DNA of 55,130 bases from Pseudodesulfovibrio pelocollis (GCF_030282845.1 NZ_JASTWE010000024.1:1-55130); one strand, 5' to 3'. Shown: positions 16,998 to 25,248, numbered from the stretch's first letter. The notes: generated from the letters alone by a model not told the origin. Numbers and translations are program-made.

Positions 16998-17590
16998 GAG
17001 AGTTTCCCTATTTTCTGCATATTGGAGCGGATCAGCCAGTTGACCTCGTGCAGCAGGTTCTTTTGCAGCCGCTCGTCGATGCGGCGGCGCAGCCTGCGCT
17101 GCATGGCCCCGCGCTTGAGGTAGCCGATGAACCCCACGCCCGAGAGCTGCTTGATGGGCAGCCGCCCGGCCCCGCGCTCGCGCTTGAACACGCCAATGTG
17201 GCCGGACTTCATCTTCGCCACGAACGAGCCTTTGACCGCCTTGCGGGTGCCGCGCTTCTTGATCTGCACGGACACGCCCACCGATGGCTTGCGCTGTTCA
17301 GGTCGGGACGGACGCGGGGCGTAGTGCATCAGCGAAACGCCGTGCTTGCCGCGCGCCACAAGGGTGGCCTCCTGGTTGCTCCAGGTGGCCCGCTCGATGG
17401 ACAATCCCTCGCGCACGGTCTTGGCTTTGAGGTTCAACTCCTGGCGGATCAGGGTCACTGCGTCGGTGCGCGCGCCCTGGGCCGTGGTGTTCAGGGCGCG
17501 GGTGATGACCTTGGCCTGGCCTTTCTCGATGCCCTGAATAGCATCCAGCAGCGGCTTGACCCCGCGTATCTCGAACGACGCTTTTTGCAT
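16994..17590 (-). CDS. Phage minor tail protein Z-like, 198 aa
   Basis: The protein matches the style of the lambda gpZ/minor-tail-Z family: an N-terminal helical part with KVITRALNTTAQGARTDAV, then a beta domain with VQIKKRGTRK and GSFVAKMKSGHIGVFKR, and a basic helical C-terminus. The ATG at 17590 has a GGAG site; the longer ORF start would run over the upstream gene. It takes part in joining tail to head in lambda-like phages. Its place between the connector-type and tail-terminator genes agrees. Confidence 0.8.
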   Translation of the reverse strand: MQKASFEIRGVKPLLDAIQGIEKGQAKVITRALNTTAQGARTDAVTLIRQELNLKAKTVREGLSIERATWSNQEATLVARGKHGVSLMHYAPRPSRPEQRKPSVGVSVQIKKRGTRKAVKGSFVAKMKSGHIGVFKRERGAGRLPIKQLSGVGFIGYLKRGAMQRRLRRRIDERLQKNLLHEVNWLIRSNMQKIGKLS

Positions 17591-17592
17591 GG

Positions 17593-17925
17593 CTATTTCT
17601 CCGCGTTGAATTCCCGGCCGCTTCCGGCCAGTACCGCCCACTGGAGGCCGGGCTTGTGCCCGTCTGCCTTGCCCAATGTCTCCAGGCACTGCCACCGCTC
17701 ACCGCCCACCTCGAACACGCCTGCGGGCGGGGTGGCGAACTCGGCCACCAGCACCTTGATCACGGCGCGCCGCTGCCTGCCGTGGCCCACGTCCTCATGC
17801 CCGGCAAACTCCAGGATGATCCGGCACGCCACGGCCTCATCCGCGCCCGGAGCGCGGTACAGGGCATCCACCCCGCGCACGGCCATGCGCTCGGCGTAGG
17901 CAGCGGCCAGCGTTTGCGCGGTCAC
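17593..17925 (-). CDS. Head-tail connector-like protein, 110 aa
   Basis: A small beta-rich protein (VACRIILEFAGHEDVG, then RRAVIKVLVAEFATPPAGVF and GERWQCLETLG), similar in size and place to lambda FII-type head-tail joining proteins. The start is GTG at 17925, overlapping the TGA of the 3TM-holin-like gene as GTGA, with GGAGGGG upstream. It lies just before the Z-like gene. The family call is by position and general look. Confidence 0.65.
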   Translation of the reverse strand: MTAQTLAAAYAERMAVRGVDALYRAPGADEAVACRIILEFAGHEDVGHGRQRRAVIKVLVAEFATPPAGVFEVGGERWQCLETLGKADGHKPGLQWAVLAGSGREFNAEK

Positions 17926-18395
17926 TTGCCCCTCCGAAACATGCCGGTCAGCCCTTCGAGGCCGCCGGTCTTCTCGGTGGACCGGCCCACGAAATAATAG
18001 CCGTAGACCCACTGGCTCATGTCGGTCAGGGCGATGAACCGGGCGGAGCTGATGTACTGATCAGGCAGCCAGACGCCCACGGTGATAGCCAGGGTGAGGC
18101 CCACGAGGCAGAGCGGGCGCACGTTCTTGGCAAGCCAGGAGTCCGACTGCATGTCGGCCTCGTGGCGGCGGGTCAGCTGCTCCTGGATGGCGATGGAGTA
18201 GCTGTGCATCGCCTCCTGCCACTGGACCAGCAGCTCGGGATTGGCCTTGAGGGCGGCCAGGGCCGCCTCATCGCTGCTCTCGCCGGTCAGCTGCTTGGCC
18301 ACGCCCACGGCCGTCTCGGCCACCTCCTTGCCCTTGTCCCCGAAGATCAACCCGGCCAGGGACGGGGCCAGGGCTGCTATGGCGGTGAGGATCAT
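17922..18395 (-). CDS. 3TM-type phage holin-like protein, 157 aa
   Basis: The N-terminus (LTAIAALAPSLAGLIFGDKGKEVAETAVGVAKQLTG) and the following helical segment match the '3TM phage holin' family. The C-terminal half has two hydrophobic stretches: one about residues 93-110 and one about 128-140. The ATG at 18395 overlaps the upstream TGA as ATGA. It belongs to a three-gene lysis block with a DUF5675 protein and a second holin. It could make inner-membrane lesions at lysis or be a spanin/antiholin-like partner. Confidence 0.75.
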   Translation of the reverse strand: MILTAIAALAPSLAGLIFGDKGKEVAETAVGVAKQLTGESSDEAALAALKANPELLVQWQEAMHSYSIAIQEQLTRRHEADMQSDSWLAKNVRPLCLVGLTLAITVGVWLPDQYISSARFIALTDMSQWVYGYYFVGRSTEKTGGLEGLTGMFRRGK

Positions 18396-18835
18396 GGTCT
18401 CGCCTCCCCGGCCTGCCCCGGATCGGTGACCACGAGCATGAACTCGTCCACACCGACCAGGGCGGCCATGAAATGTTTGTGCGCCGTGCGGGAGTTCCAC
18501 ACGGCCGGGACAGTGGTGTCGCGCGCCAGCCCCAGCAGCACGCACCCCTGGGTATTGCGCACCCAGTTGCCCCAGTGAAAGAGAATGTGGGTGCGGCCAG
18601 CCACCCCGGTCACCTCGAATGTCTCGCCATAGGTGGGCGAGACCACCCGGCGGCACAGATACTCGCCCGCCGGGATGCTGGACACGTTGCGGGCGTTGCC
18701 AAGCCACGGGTTTTCCAGGGTGTACAGAAACCCCTCGCCGTCCAGCATCACCGGGGTCTCGCCGTCGAACAGGCGCAGCACCCCCTGGGTGCCCACGCCG
18801 TCGCTGATGTCGCGGGTCAGGTATGCGCGCATCAT
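18392..18835 (-). CDS. DUF5675-family phage protein, 147 aa
   Basis: The sequence fits DUF5675: GEGFLYTLENPWLGNARNVSSIPAG near residue 35, the conserved ILFHWGNWVRNTQGCVLLG near 85, and a typical length of about 145. The family is common next to holins in phages and is suspected to act on the cell wall, but I know of no proven activity. The start at 18835 overlaps the upstream stop as ATGA. Because no other endolysin is visible in the window, this is the best candidate for the missing lysin role. Confidence 0.8.
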   Translation of the reverse strand: MMRAYLTRDISDGVGTQGVLRLFDGETPVMLDGEGFLYTLENPWLGNARNVSSIPAGEYLCRRVVSPTYGETFEVTGVAGRTHILFHWGNWVRNTQGCVLLGLARDTTVPAVWNSRTAHKHFMAALVGVDEFMLVVTDPGQAGEARP

Positions 18836-19293
18836 TTCAGCATCTCCTTGCATTCGCCGGTCTCGGCCATGTCGCGGAATCGCTGGATGCGCGAGAGCAG
18901 CCAGTGCGGCATGCGCACCCCCTCGGCCGCGAGGTGGACAGACACGGACAGAAATTCACACACCGCCAGATAGCAGACCATGAAATCGCGCACCGGGTTG
19001 GACACCCAGGGGATCAGCCCCTCGCTGGCCAGGTCGAGCATGTGGGCCATCATCACGGCCACGGTGTAGAGCAGGAACTTGACAGCCCCGCGCCGCATCC
19101 GCTCCAGGCTGATGCAGCGGTGGTACACGGCCCGGCCAAACCCCAGCAGATAGTCGCCCAGGAACAGGACCACCAACGCCTTGAACGGCAGGTCGAACCC
19201 GCCGACCAGCCAGCCAAGAGCGCCGAGCACTACAGCCAGGGCCGCCTTGAATGACACCTCGTCGAGCAGCTCGCACATCCAGTTCCAGGTCAT
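18832..19293 (-). CDS. Phage holin, LydA/holin_4-like, 153 aa
   Basis: Three to four hydrophobic segments (about residues 14-32, 36-55, 70-88 and 100-122) separated by short basic loops fit the phage_holin_4 type, with VVLFLGDYLLGFGRAVYH as the recognisable core. The ATG at 19293 has an AAGGA site; the upstream in-frame start has none. It is the first gene of the lysis block. It should form the inner-membrane holes that end the lytic cycle. Confidence 0.8.
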   Translation of the reverse strand: MTWNWMCELLDEVSFKAALAVVLGALGWLVGGFDLPFKALVVLFLGDYLLGFGRAVYHRCISLERMRRGAVKFLLYTVAVMMAHMLDLASEGLIPWVSNPVRDFMVCYLAVCEFLSVSVHLAAEGVRMPHWLLSRIQRFRDMAETGECKEMLK

Positions 19294-19374
19294 GATCTGT
19301 CCTTTTTTTACCCGGCGCGGCCCGGCGAACCGGGACCGCGCCGGGACGGTCAAGGGGAGGTGAGCGTCAATTCG

Positions 19375-19938
19375 TCAAATACCGCCGACCAGATCGCGGA
19401 TCGGGCCGGGCGTCAGGCAGCGGACATTGTCCAGCAGCCCGGCGGTGCGGGCCATCCGCCACCGGTTGAAAAATGCGTCCATGTAGCCGGGCTTGGAGAG
19501 CGCCACCCCGGCCAGCACAATCCGCTCGCAGCCGAGATAATGCCCCAGCAACACCATGAGCATGCCGCTGCCGCCCACCGGGCCGTTGCTGGTCAACACC
19601 ATGTCCACCCCCGCCTCGGCCCGGCTGGACGCCACGCACCCGGGCGCGTCAAACCCGGCCCGTTCCCGGCTTGTCAGCCAGGGCGCGTCAAACCCGGCCG
19701 GTGCCACCACCCCCAGGAACCGGGCGTGCAGACTGACAGCGAACTCCAGGTCGCAGGGCCAGCCCACGATGGCCGCGTTGCAGGCGCAAACCCGGACGTC
19801 CGGGTGCGCCCGGCGATACGCCGCCGCCTCACACGTGCCGCCCGGGGCCGCGCCCACGGCCAGGAGAATGCCTCCTGGCGCGGGCATGGCCCCGGCGGTT
19901 GCGAGGTGCTTGCCGTATGTCCTGGTAGCGATGCGCAC
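19375..19938 (-). CDS. Uncharacterised phage protein, Rossmann-like look, 187 aa
   Basis: The segment GPVGGSGMLMVLLGHYLGCERIVLAGV (about residues 118-145) recalls the DUF115/MptE-like Rossmann pattern of phage proteins that bind a nucleotide or sugar; the match is weak. The coding sequence contains a 19-base direct repeat (19642-19660 and 19681-19699) that makes the peptide GFDAP twice. The GTG start at 19938 has no clear ribosome-binding site. It lies between the DUF2190 capsid gene and the lysis block. Function unknown. Confidence 0.55.
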   Translation of the reverse strand: MRIATRTYGKHLATAGAMPAPGGILLAVGAAPGGTCEAAAYRRAHPDVRVCACNAAIVGWPCDLEFAVSLHARFLGVVAPAGFDAPWLTSRERAGFDAPGCVASSRAEAGVDMVLTSNGPVGGSGMLMVLLGHYLGCERIVLAGVALSKPGYMDAFFNRWRMARTAGLLDNVRCLTPGPIRDLVGGI

Positions 19939-19943
19939 GGCTG

Positions 19944-20309
19944 CTAGGCGTTGAGAGTGTTGAGCGCGATGTCCACGGTGGCGTCGGTGTCGGCAGCGGG
20001 CGCAGCGGCGTAGCCGATCAGCAGGTTGCCCTCGGCCGTGGTGGTCAGGCAGCCGTCTCCGGACGCGCCGCCCACCGGGCTGCCATCGTCGTCCAGGTAC
20101 AGTGCCGCGCCCATGGTCACGGCCACCGCCCCCTTGGGCAGGGCATGGACGCCCTGCATGACCAGGTCGCCGGTGGCCCCGGCCGCGATGTCGGTCACCG
20201 CGATGCCGAGCCGCACGCCCACCTTGACCATGGACCCGGAGGCGATGGTCGTTTCGCCCGCGTTGGTGTATCTGAGGGTCTTGCCCTCCTGCACGTAGGT
20301 CTGTGCCAT
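19944..20309 (-). CDS. DUF2190 capsid-associated protein, 121 aa
   Basis: The sequence matches the DUF2190 family: YVQEGKTLRYTNAGETTIASGSMVKVGVRLGIAV near the start and GAALYLDDDG in the middle. Members are placed just after the major capsid gene and are thought to be capsid decoration or stabilising proteins. The ATG at 20309 follows an AAGGAG site. It lies 66 bases after the protease-capsid fusion. Cysteine-free and beta-rich, it fits a trimeric decoration protein. Confidence 0.85.
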   Translation of the reverse strand: MAQTYVQEGKTLRYTNAGETTIASGSMVKVGVRLGIAVTDIAAGATGDLVMQGVHALPKGAVAVTMGAALYLDDDGSPVGGASGDGCLTTTAEGNLLIGYAAAPAADTDATVDIALNTLNA

Positions 20310-20375
20310 GACAGTCTCCTTGCTGATCCCGGCCCGGTCGCCCGGGCCGGGGTTGTCGTCGTTATCCGCTTGGGC

Positions 20376-22562
20376 TTACTTGCCCGGGTTGCGGTACGCG
20401 CCGCGATGATCGATCCAGCCCGCGCCGAAGATGTGGCGGACCTTGTAGCTCACCGCATCGCGCACGAACTCGTCGTTCTCGGTCAGGGTCGGCTCCTCGT
20501 TGCCGTCCAGGAATGCCACCTCGATGGTGTCCACCTGGCTCGGATCGCCGAACAGGTACCACGCCTCGGGGCTGGCAGCGTCCAGGCGCGGGTCCGCGAT
20601 GGGCTGGAGTTTCCCGGCCCAGGGGTTGTGCACCCCGGCCGACATGGTGGTCTCGGGCAGGGCCGTGGAGCGCAGCAGCACCTCGGCGGCGGTCTCCTGG
20701 GCCACCGGCACCAGCAGGAAGGCGGGGTGGATGTCCAGCGTGGACCCCTTCATGCCCTTCTGCTTGCGCATGGCCACGCGCCCGGCGGTCAGCCGGTCGC
20801 CGGTGATGGTGCCCTTGGTCGTGGCTTCCAGGTTGGCGTGGTCGGACGAGAAGACGTTCTTGCCGTCCGCCATCTTGGGGTTGCCGGTGATCAGGCCGTA
20901 GACCATATCCGCCACCTTGCGCCGCGCGGCAGAGCCCAGCAGCTGCGGGATGCGGCCAAAGGCGCGCAGGTCGTCGTTGACGATCATCTCCAGCGTCAGG
21001 GACAGGATCTTGCCGTACTTGCCGACAGAGTAGCTCTCCTGCTTGTCGCTCAGATGCCCGGTCTTGTACTCGCCGTTCTCGCCCACCAGATCGAGGTCAG
21101 GAGCCTCGGACAGGCTGATGCCGTGGATGGTCTTGAAGTCGCTGGCAGGCACCACGTTGACCAGCGGCCGCCAGGTGGCCGGAGCCTCCTGATACGCCCT
21201 GAGCAGCGTCCGGTGGGCGGCGTCCATGAAGATGGACGAAAAGTCGCTGGTGGACACGCCGCTGGCCGAGAGCCGGATGACCTCCTGGGCCAGCTGGTGG
21301 CGGGTCAGCCCCTTGGTGACCACGCCCGAGCGCTCCAGGGTCAGCCGGGCCATCTCGTGCAGCGACAGGGCGCGGAACTCTTCAAACCCGGCGGCGGGCT
21401 TATCCTCGCGCAAGCCCATGCGAGCGCACACGCCGCTCACGGCGGCCAGGCGGAACTTGTCCCGCTCGTCCGCGCCCATCTCGATGCGGCCCGCGCCCAG
21501 GGGCGGGTTGGCCTCGCGCGCGGCCTCGTAGAGCGCCAGCATGGCCTTGTCCTCGCTGGTCTGGCCCTGAATGGCCCGGGTGATCTGCTCGTGGGTCAGG
21601 CCCAGCGTGGCCCCGGCCGAGGTGAGCACCAGCACCTGAGCGCCAGAAAGCTCCCTGGCGGCCTGAACCGGCTGGGCCGGTGCCGCCGGGGCAACCGGGG
21701 CAGGACGGGTGGCGGCCAGCTCGGCCTGGGGTTTCACATCCTCTGCCGTCAGCCCGGCCTGGGTCAGCTCGTCGTTGTTGACATTGAGCTTTTCCAGATA
21801 AGCCCAGGCCTCCTGGTCGGTCGCATTGGCAGCGAGTCCGCGACTTTCCAGGAACTTCCTCAAACGTTCGTTCATGGAGTCCTCCTGTTGGTTGATCGCG
21901 GTCGCCGACATGGCGATGGCCGCGGTATCGTCATCCGCGCCGAATGCGCAGAAGCTCGTTTCAAACACCGTGGACTGGAGCCAGACATCAATCGGTCCTT
22001 CCACGGTCATGCCGTTGACCTCGTGGGTCTCGCCCTCCTTGACCTGGAGCACCTTCCGGGCCTGCACCCCGATGGATGCCTGCCAGGGGAACCCCTCGTC
22101 GGCCAGGGCCAGGGTCTCGCGCCCGTACTGCGAGGCTTTGGAGAACGCGCCAAACACGTAAAACCCGTTGGCGTCCCGGCTCGACGTGTCGATGGTCCCG
22201 ACAATCTGGTCCGTGCGGTGACTGAGCAGGGCCGGGGTCTTGCTCTTGGCCATGGTGATGCCGGACAGGTCGATGACAAACTTGCCCCACCAGCCCAGGT
22301 CGATAACCTTGCCCGTGTGGGCCAGCACCTGGAACCGGCGCGGCGCATCGGGGGTCTCTCCGGCAGCCAGCTGGACCAGTTCCACGCCGCCGGTCAGGGT
22401 GAGCTTGCGCTCATCCACCAGGGCGGCCAGCCGCGACTTGTTCCACGAGGCCGTGCACATGGCCATGGCCTCGGTCTCGCTCCCGCCCACTTCAGCGGCG
22501 CACCGTTTCAGAAAATCCTGCTTGCCCTCGCTTTGTTCGGGCTTCATTTTCTTGAGGTTCAT
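20376..22562 (-). CDS. Prohead protease-major capsid protein fusion, 728 aa
   Basis: One ORF joins a prohead protease and a major capsid protein. Residues about 50-225 look like the caudoviral protease fold: likely catalytic His115 (LLSHRTDQIVG) and Ser163 (FPWQASIGV). Residues about 230-330 are an Ala/Gln/Pro-rich, scaffold-like delta region. Residues about 360-728 resemble an HK97-fold capsid (TLRTLLRAYQE-like helix, ending VRHIFGAGWIDHRGAYRNPGK). Self-cleavage should release the capsid protein. No separate protease or scaffold gene is present. The start overlaps the portal stop as ATGA. Confidence 0.9.
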   Translation of the reverse strand: MNLKKMKPEQSEGKQDFLKRCAAEVGGSETEAMAMCTASWNKSRLAALVDERKLTLTGGVELVQLAAGETPDAPRRFQVLAHTGKVIDLGWWGKFVIDLSGITMAKSKTPALLSHRTDQIVGTIDTSSRDANGFYVFGAFSKASQYGRETLALADEGFPWQASIGVQARKVLQVKEGETHEVNGMTVEGPIDVWLQSTVFETSFCAFGADDDTAAIAMSATAINQQEDSMNERLRKFLESRGLAANATDQEAWAYLEKLNVNNDELTQAGLTAEDVKPQAELAATRPAPVAPAAPAQPVQAARELSGAQVLVLTSAGATLGLTHEQITRAIQGQTSEDKAMLALYEAAREANPPLGAGRIEMGADERDKFRLAAVSGVCARMGLREDKPAAGFEEFRALSLHEMARLTLERSGVVTKGLTRHQLAQEVIRLSASGVSTSDFSSIFMDAAHRTLLRAYQEAPATWRPLVNVVPASDFKTIHGISLSEAPDLDLVGENGEYKTGHLSDKQESYSVGKYGKILSLTLEMIVNDDLRAFGRIPQLLGSAARRKVADMVYGLITGNPKMADGKNVFSSDHANLEATTKGTITGDRLTAGRVAMRKQKGMKGSTLDIHPAFLLVPVAQETAAEVLLRSTALPETTMSAGVHNPWAGKLQPIADPRLDAASPEAWYLFGDPSQVDTIEVAFLDGNEEPTLTENDEFVRDAVSYKVRHIFGAGWIDHRGAYRNPGK

Positions 22563-24130
22563 TCGTCCTCCTTGTCTTTTTCGTCTGGCGCGTCGTTCGC
22601 CGTGTCTGGGGCCGAGTCAGGCGCTGGCTCGGCCACGGGGCCAAAGCCCGCTTCGGCCAGCACATCCAGCTCCTCGCGCCGCTTGGCCGTGATCTCCTCG
22701 AAATCCAGGCCCCGGGCCGCACACAGGGCGGTCAGCGTGGTGATGCCCATCTCGTATTCCAGCTTGGCCGCCTGCGCGTCGTTGCGCGGGTCCACCCAGG
22801 GCCAGCCCGGGTTGAGCCATTCGGTCTCCACCTCGCACCCGGTCAGGTCCACCAGCCCGGCCAGCTGGGCAAATTCGATGAAACGCTCGATAATCGGGTC
22901 GTTGTGTTCGCGGTTGAGGATCGCCTGCTGGCGGCGGAATGCCCGCTGCTCCACCAGCTTGCCGTGGCGGCCGCCGCTGTAGGTCGTCTTGGTCAGGTCG
23001 CCGGTGAATGTCTCGTAGGCCACGCCAGCCCCGGCCGCAGCCCCGCGCAGCTGGCTGGTCACCCACGGCTCGTAGTTGGAGCCGGGCCGGTCGTAGCCCA
23101 CGGCGCTGACCTTGGACCCGACCGGCGCGGTCACGATCTGGCCGGGGTTGATAAAATCGCCGGGGCGCAGCGATCCCGCGCCCGTGCCATCCGTGGCCGC
23201 CTCGCCGGTCAGCGACACCCCGCCCATGGGGTTGCCGTCCTCGGGATACGGCGTCTCCACCACGAACCCGAAAGCCGAGAGCAGCCGCATGGCGATCTGC
23301 TCCGAGTCCTGGTATTCCTCGAAGTTGCGCATCCACATGATGATCGAGGCCAGCCAGCTGATGCCGCGCGATTGGCTGATGCGCTTTTGCGCGTACACGT
23401 GCTCCACGGAGCGGGCATCGATGCGCCGCGAGGAGCCGAGCGTGCGCAGGCCTGCGCCGCCCGGGTGCTCGGGGAACAGGTGATAGGCCACCGCATGGCC
23501 GGACGCGTCGTACTCGATGCCGCGCCGCGCCGTGTGGCCGTCTGCCATGTCGCCGTGCACCGAGCTGTCCAGGTGGTCAGCTTCCAGCAGCTCGAAATTG
23601 ATGGGGGGCAGGCCGCGCTCGGCCAGGGAGGGGTCAACAAAGAAATGAATCAGGTACTCGCCGTCGGTCCACAGGTGCCGCAGGCCCAGCTCCTGGGCCT
23701 CCACGGCCCACACCGCCTTGGCCCAGCGCTTGTAGAGCTTTTCCAGCTTTCGCGCCATGGGCCGGTCCACGACGATGTCCACCATGGTGCCGCCCCGAAC
23801 GACCACAAACTGGGGCCGGATGCCGGTGAAGACCACGTTGTCGCAGATCTTCTCCAGCGCGCCGGACACATAGGGGGAGTTTTTCGCCAGATCACGCGCC
23901 CGGGCCACCACGTCGCGCCATTCCAGGGCGATGGTGGCGTCTGCCGAGCGGCGGTCCCCGCGCCATGCGCGGTTCGCGCCCGTCTTGCTGGCCGCCTTGT
24001 ACGAGAGGTAGCGCCGCCGGTCCGCCACATAGGCCATGGCCGCGCGCGGGCTGCGCATGGCCATCAGCCCGGCCCGCAGGCTGGTCCAGCCGTCAAAGAC
24101 CACGCGGCCAAGCGAGCGCCCGAGGTCCAT
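22559..24130 (-). CDS. Phage portal protein, lambda family, 523 aa
   Basis: The protein has the lambda gpB-type portal pattern: ARDLAKNSPYVSGALEKICDNVVFTGIRP near residue 75, WLASIIMWMRNFEEYQDSE, and the Asn/Pro/Gly-rich C-terminal part ending with a Glu/Asp tail. It forms the dodecameric ring through which DNA enters and leaves the head. The ATG at 24130 is preferred because GGGGAGG is correctly spaced; a GTG one codon upstream would make a GTGA overlap. It follows the small joining-protein gene. Confidence 0.9.
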   Translation of the reverse strand: MDLGRSLGRVVFDGWTSLRAGLMAMRSPRAAMAYVADRRRYLSYKAASKTGANRAWRGDRRSADATIALEWRDVVARARDLAKNSPYVSGALEKICDNVVFTGIRPQFVVVRGGTMVDIVVDRPMARKLEKLYKRWAKAVWAVEAQELGLRHLWTDGEYLIHFFVDPSLAERGLPPINFELLEADHLDSSVHGDMADGHTARRGIEYDASGHAVAYHLFPEHPGGAGLRTLGSSRRIDARSVEHVYAQKRISQSRGISWLASIIMWMRNFEEYQDSEQIAMRLLSAFGFVVETPYPEDGNPMGGVSLTGEAATDGTGAGSLRPGDFINPGQIVTAPVGSKVSAVGYDRPGSNYEPWVTSQLRGAAAGAGVAYETFTGDLTKTTYSGGRHGKLVEQRAFRRQQAILNREHNDPIIERFIEFAQLAGLVDLTGCEVETEWLNPGWPWVDPRNDAQAAKLEYEMGITTLTALCAARGLDFEEITAKRREELDVLAEAGFGPVAEPAPDSAPDTANDAPDEKDKEDE

Positions 24131-24351
24131 CACGACCTCCCCGGAAACACCGCAGCCGACCGGGAGAACCCGCCGCGTTTGGCAGCGGCGATGCGGCTCT
24201 CCAGCCGCTCGATCTCGCGCTGTATCTGGTCCAGGTTCGCCAGGGTGAAGCTGTCGCCGTCCACAGACACCGACTGGCCCCGGGTCAGGATCGCCGTCTC
24301 AGCCGCCCGGTACGCCGTGAGTCTGGTTTCAAGCTCCGCAACTGTTGCCAT
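24130..24351 (-). CDS. Head-tail joining protein, gpW-like, 73 aa
   Basis: A short helical protein (ATVAELETRLTAYRAAETAILTRG, then LANLDQIQREIERLESRIAAAK) matching the gpW family, which completes the head and joins it to the tail. The start is the ATG at 24351 with GGAG upstream; the longer in-frame start lacks a site. Its stop overlaps the portal start by one base. It is the last gene before a gap with strong inverted repeats. Confidence 0.85.
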   Translation of the reverse strand: MATVAELETRLTAYRAAETAILTRGQSVSVDGDSFTLANLDQIQREIERLESRIAAAKRGGFSRSAAVFPGRS

Positions 24352-24459
24352 CAAAAAACTCCAGGGTGAGATTTCCGACAAATCTACACCCTGGAAATTT
24401 TGGATGGGAACCCTGTTGTTTACTGATCAGTAAATTTTACTGGTTGTTAGAATTATTAG

Positions 24460-24517
24460 CCCTGACTAATCAGGGGTCTAAACGACAAACTTTTTTTCCT
24501 TTTGATTTTTAGACCCC
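24460..24517. terminator. Overlapping inverted repeats between joining-protein and cargo genes
   Basis: A short hairpin CCCTGA-CTAA-TCAGGG (24460-24475) shares bases with a longer one: GGGGTCTAAA at 24473-24482 pairs with TTTAGACCCC at 24508-24517 across a loop containing a T7 run. Both cannot form at once. This A/T-rich gap (24352-24508) is the only long break in the structural operon, so it may end or modulate transcription of the cargo gene. A standard terminator T-run after the stem is not obvious on either strand. Confidence 0.45.
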
Positions 24518-24976
24518 CCCCTCTAATCGCACCAAATACCATATCACGCCCGACTTGATGAAGTCGTAGCGGTTGCGCATCATGCCGCCCCACCGCTTCG
24601 TCGATATGTCCCAGTCCCGTTCGCCCGCGTCCCGCGCCCAGTGGCGGTAGTGGTCGTAGAGCACGGCGGCCTTCACCCGCTCCTGGGCGCTCTGCCCGGC
24701 CCGCAGGTAGGTGTCTGCCCACAGGGAGAAGGCAGGGGTCTCCCCCTCCGCGCTGGCAGTGGGCAGCGGCAGAAAAGCCACCATGGAGCAGTATTTTTCA
24801 AAGAGCCGGTCCACGTCCGTCTCGTCCCCGCCCTGGAGCTTGGCCACCTCCACCGCGCCGCCATGCTCGCCGCACCAGCGGTTCTGATACCAGCGCTCAG
24901 GGTGCAGCCGCCCGGCCATGGCCGGAACAGACAGAGCCAAAGCCACCACAAGGACAAATGTGCGCACGGCTGTCAT
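24509..24976 (-). CDS. Secreted phage cargo protein, 155 aa
   Basis: A clear Sec signal peptide (MTAVRTFVLVVALALSVPAMA, cleavage near Ala21) precedes a roughly 134-residue mature protein with two Cys (RWCGEHGG and EKYCSM) that could form a disulfide. No family is recognised. It lies in the middle of the head operon but is flanked by gaps on both sides, unlike its 4-base-overlapping neighbours. This suggests a moron-type insertion expressed separately. A role in the periplasm, such as exclusion or fitness, is inference. No strong ribosome-binding site precedes the ATG. Confidence 0.65.
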   Translation of the reverse strand: MTAVRTFVLVVALALSVPAMAGRLHPERWYQNRWCGEHGGAVEVAKLQGGDETDVDRLFEKYCSMVAFLPLPTASAEGETPAFSLWADTYLRAGQSAQERVKAAVLYDHYRHWARDAGERDWDISTKRWGGMMRNRYDFIKSGVIWYLVRLEGGV

Positions 24977-25020
24977 ATATCAGATGATCGACAGGAAGGA
25001 AACAGCGGCAGGGAATCCAT

Positions 25021-25248
25021 TCACCCCTCCCGCTGCACGCTCTTCACGCTCACCCCCAGCGCTCCCATCACGCACTCCGCGTTGTTGCACCGGTGGTATC
25101 GGACCTTGAGCGCGCCCTCGCCCCTGGGCGAGCTGACCACCGGGCAGCGTGCGCCGCACAGGGGGCAGACCGCCCCATCCTTGAGCGAATAGGTCACCCC
25201 CTCGCGCGCCGTGGCCACTGCCACCTTGATCGCTTCCGCCTTGGTCAC
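25021..25248 (-). CDS. Ogr/Delta-like zinc-finger protein, 75 aa
   Basis: The C-terminal half has C28-x2-C31 and C54-x4-C59 with SS...RYHRCNNAEC, the look of the Ogr/Delta family of phage late-gene activators (P2 Ogr, P4 Delta). The N-terminus is a short helix. The start is GTG at 25248, overlapping the terminase TGA as GTGA. In P2 these activators bind near late promoters and contact RNA polymerase; here the gene is inside the late operon after terminase. It could instead be a structural zinc protein. Confidence 0.6.
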   Translation of the reverse strand: MTKAEAIKVAVATAREGVTYSLKDGAVCPLCGARCPVVSSPRGEGALKVRYHRCNNAECVMGALGVSVKSVQREG

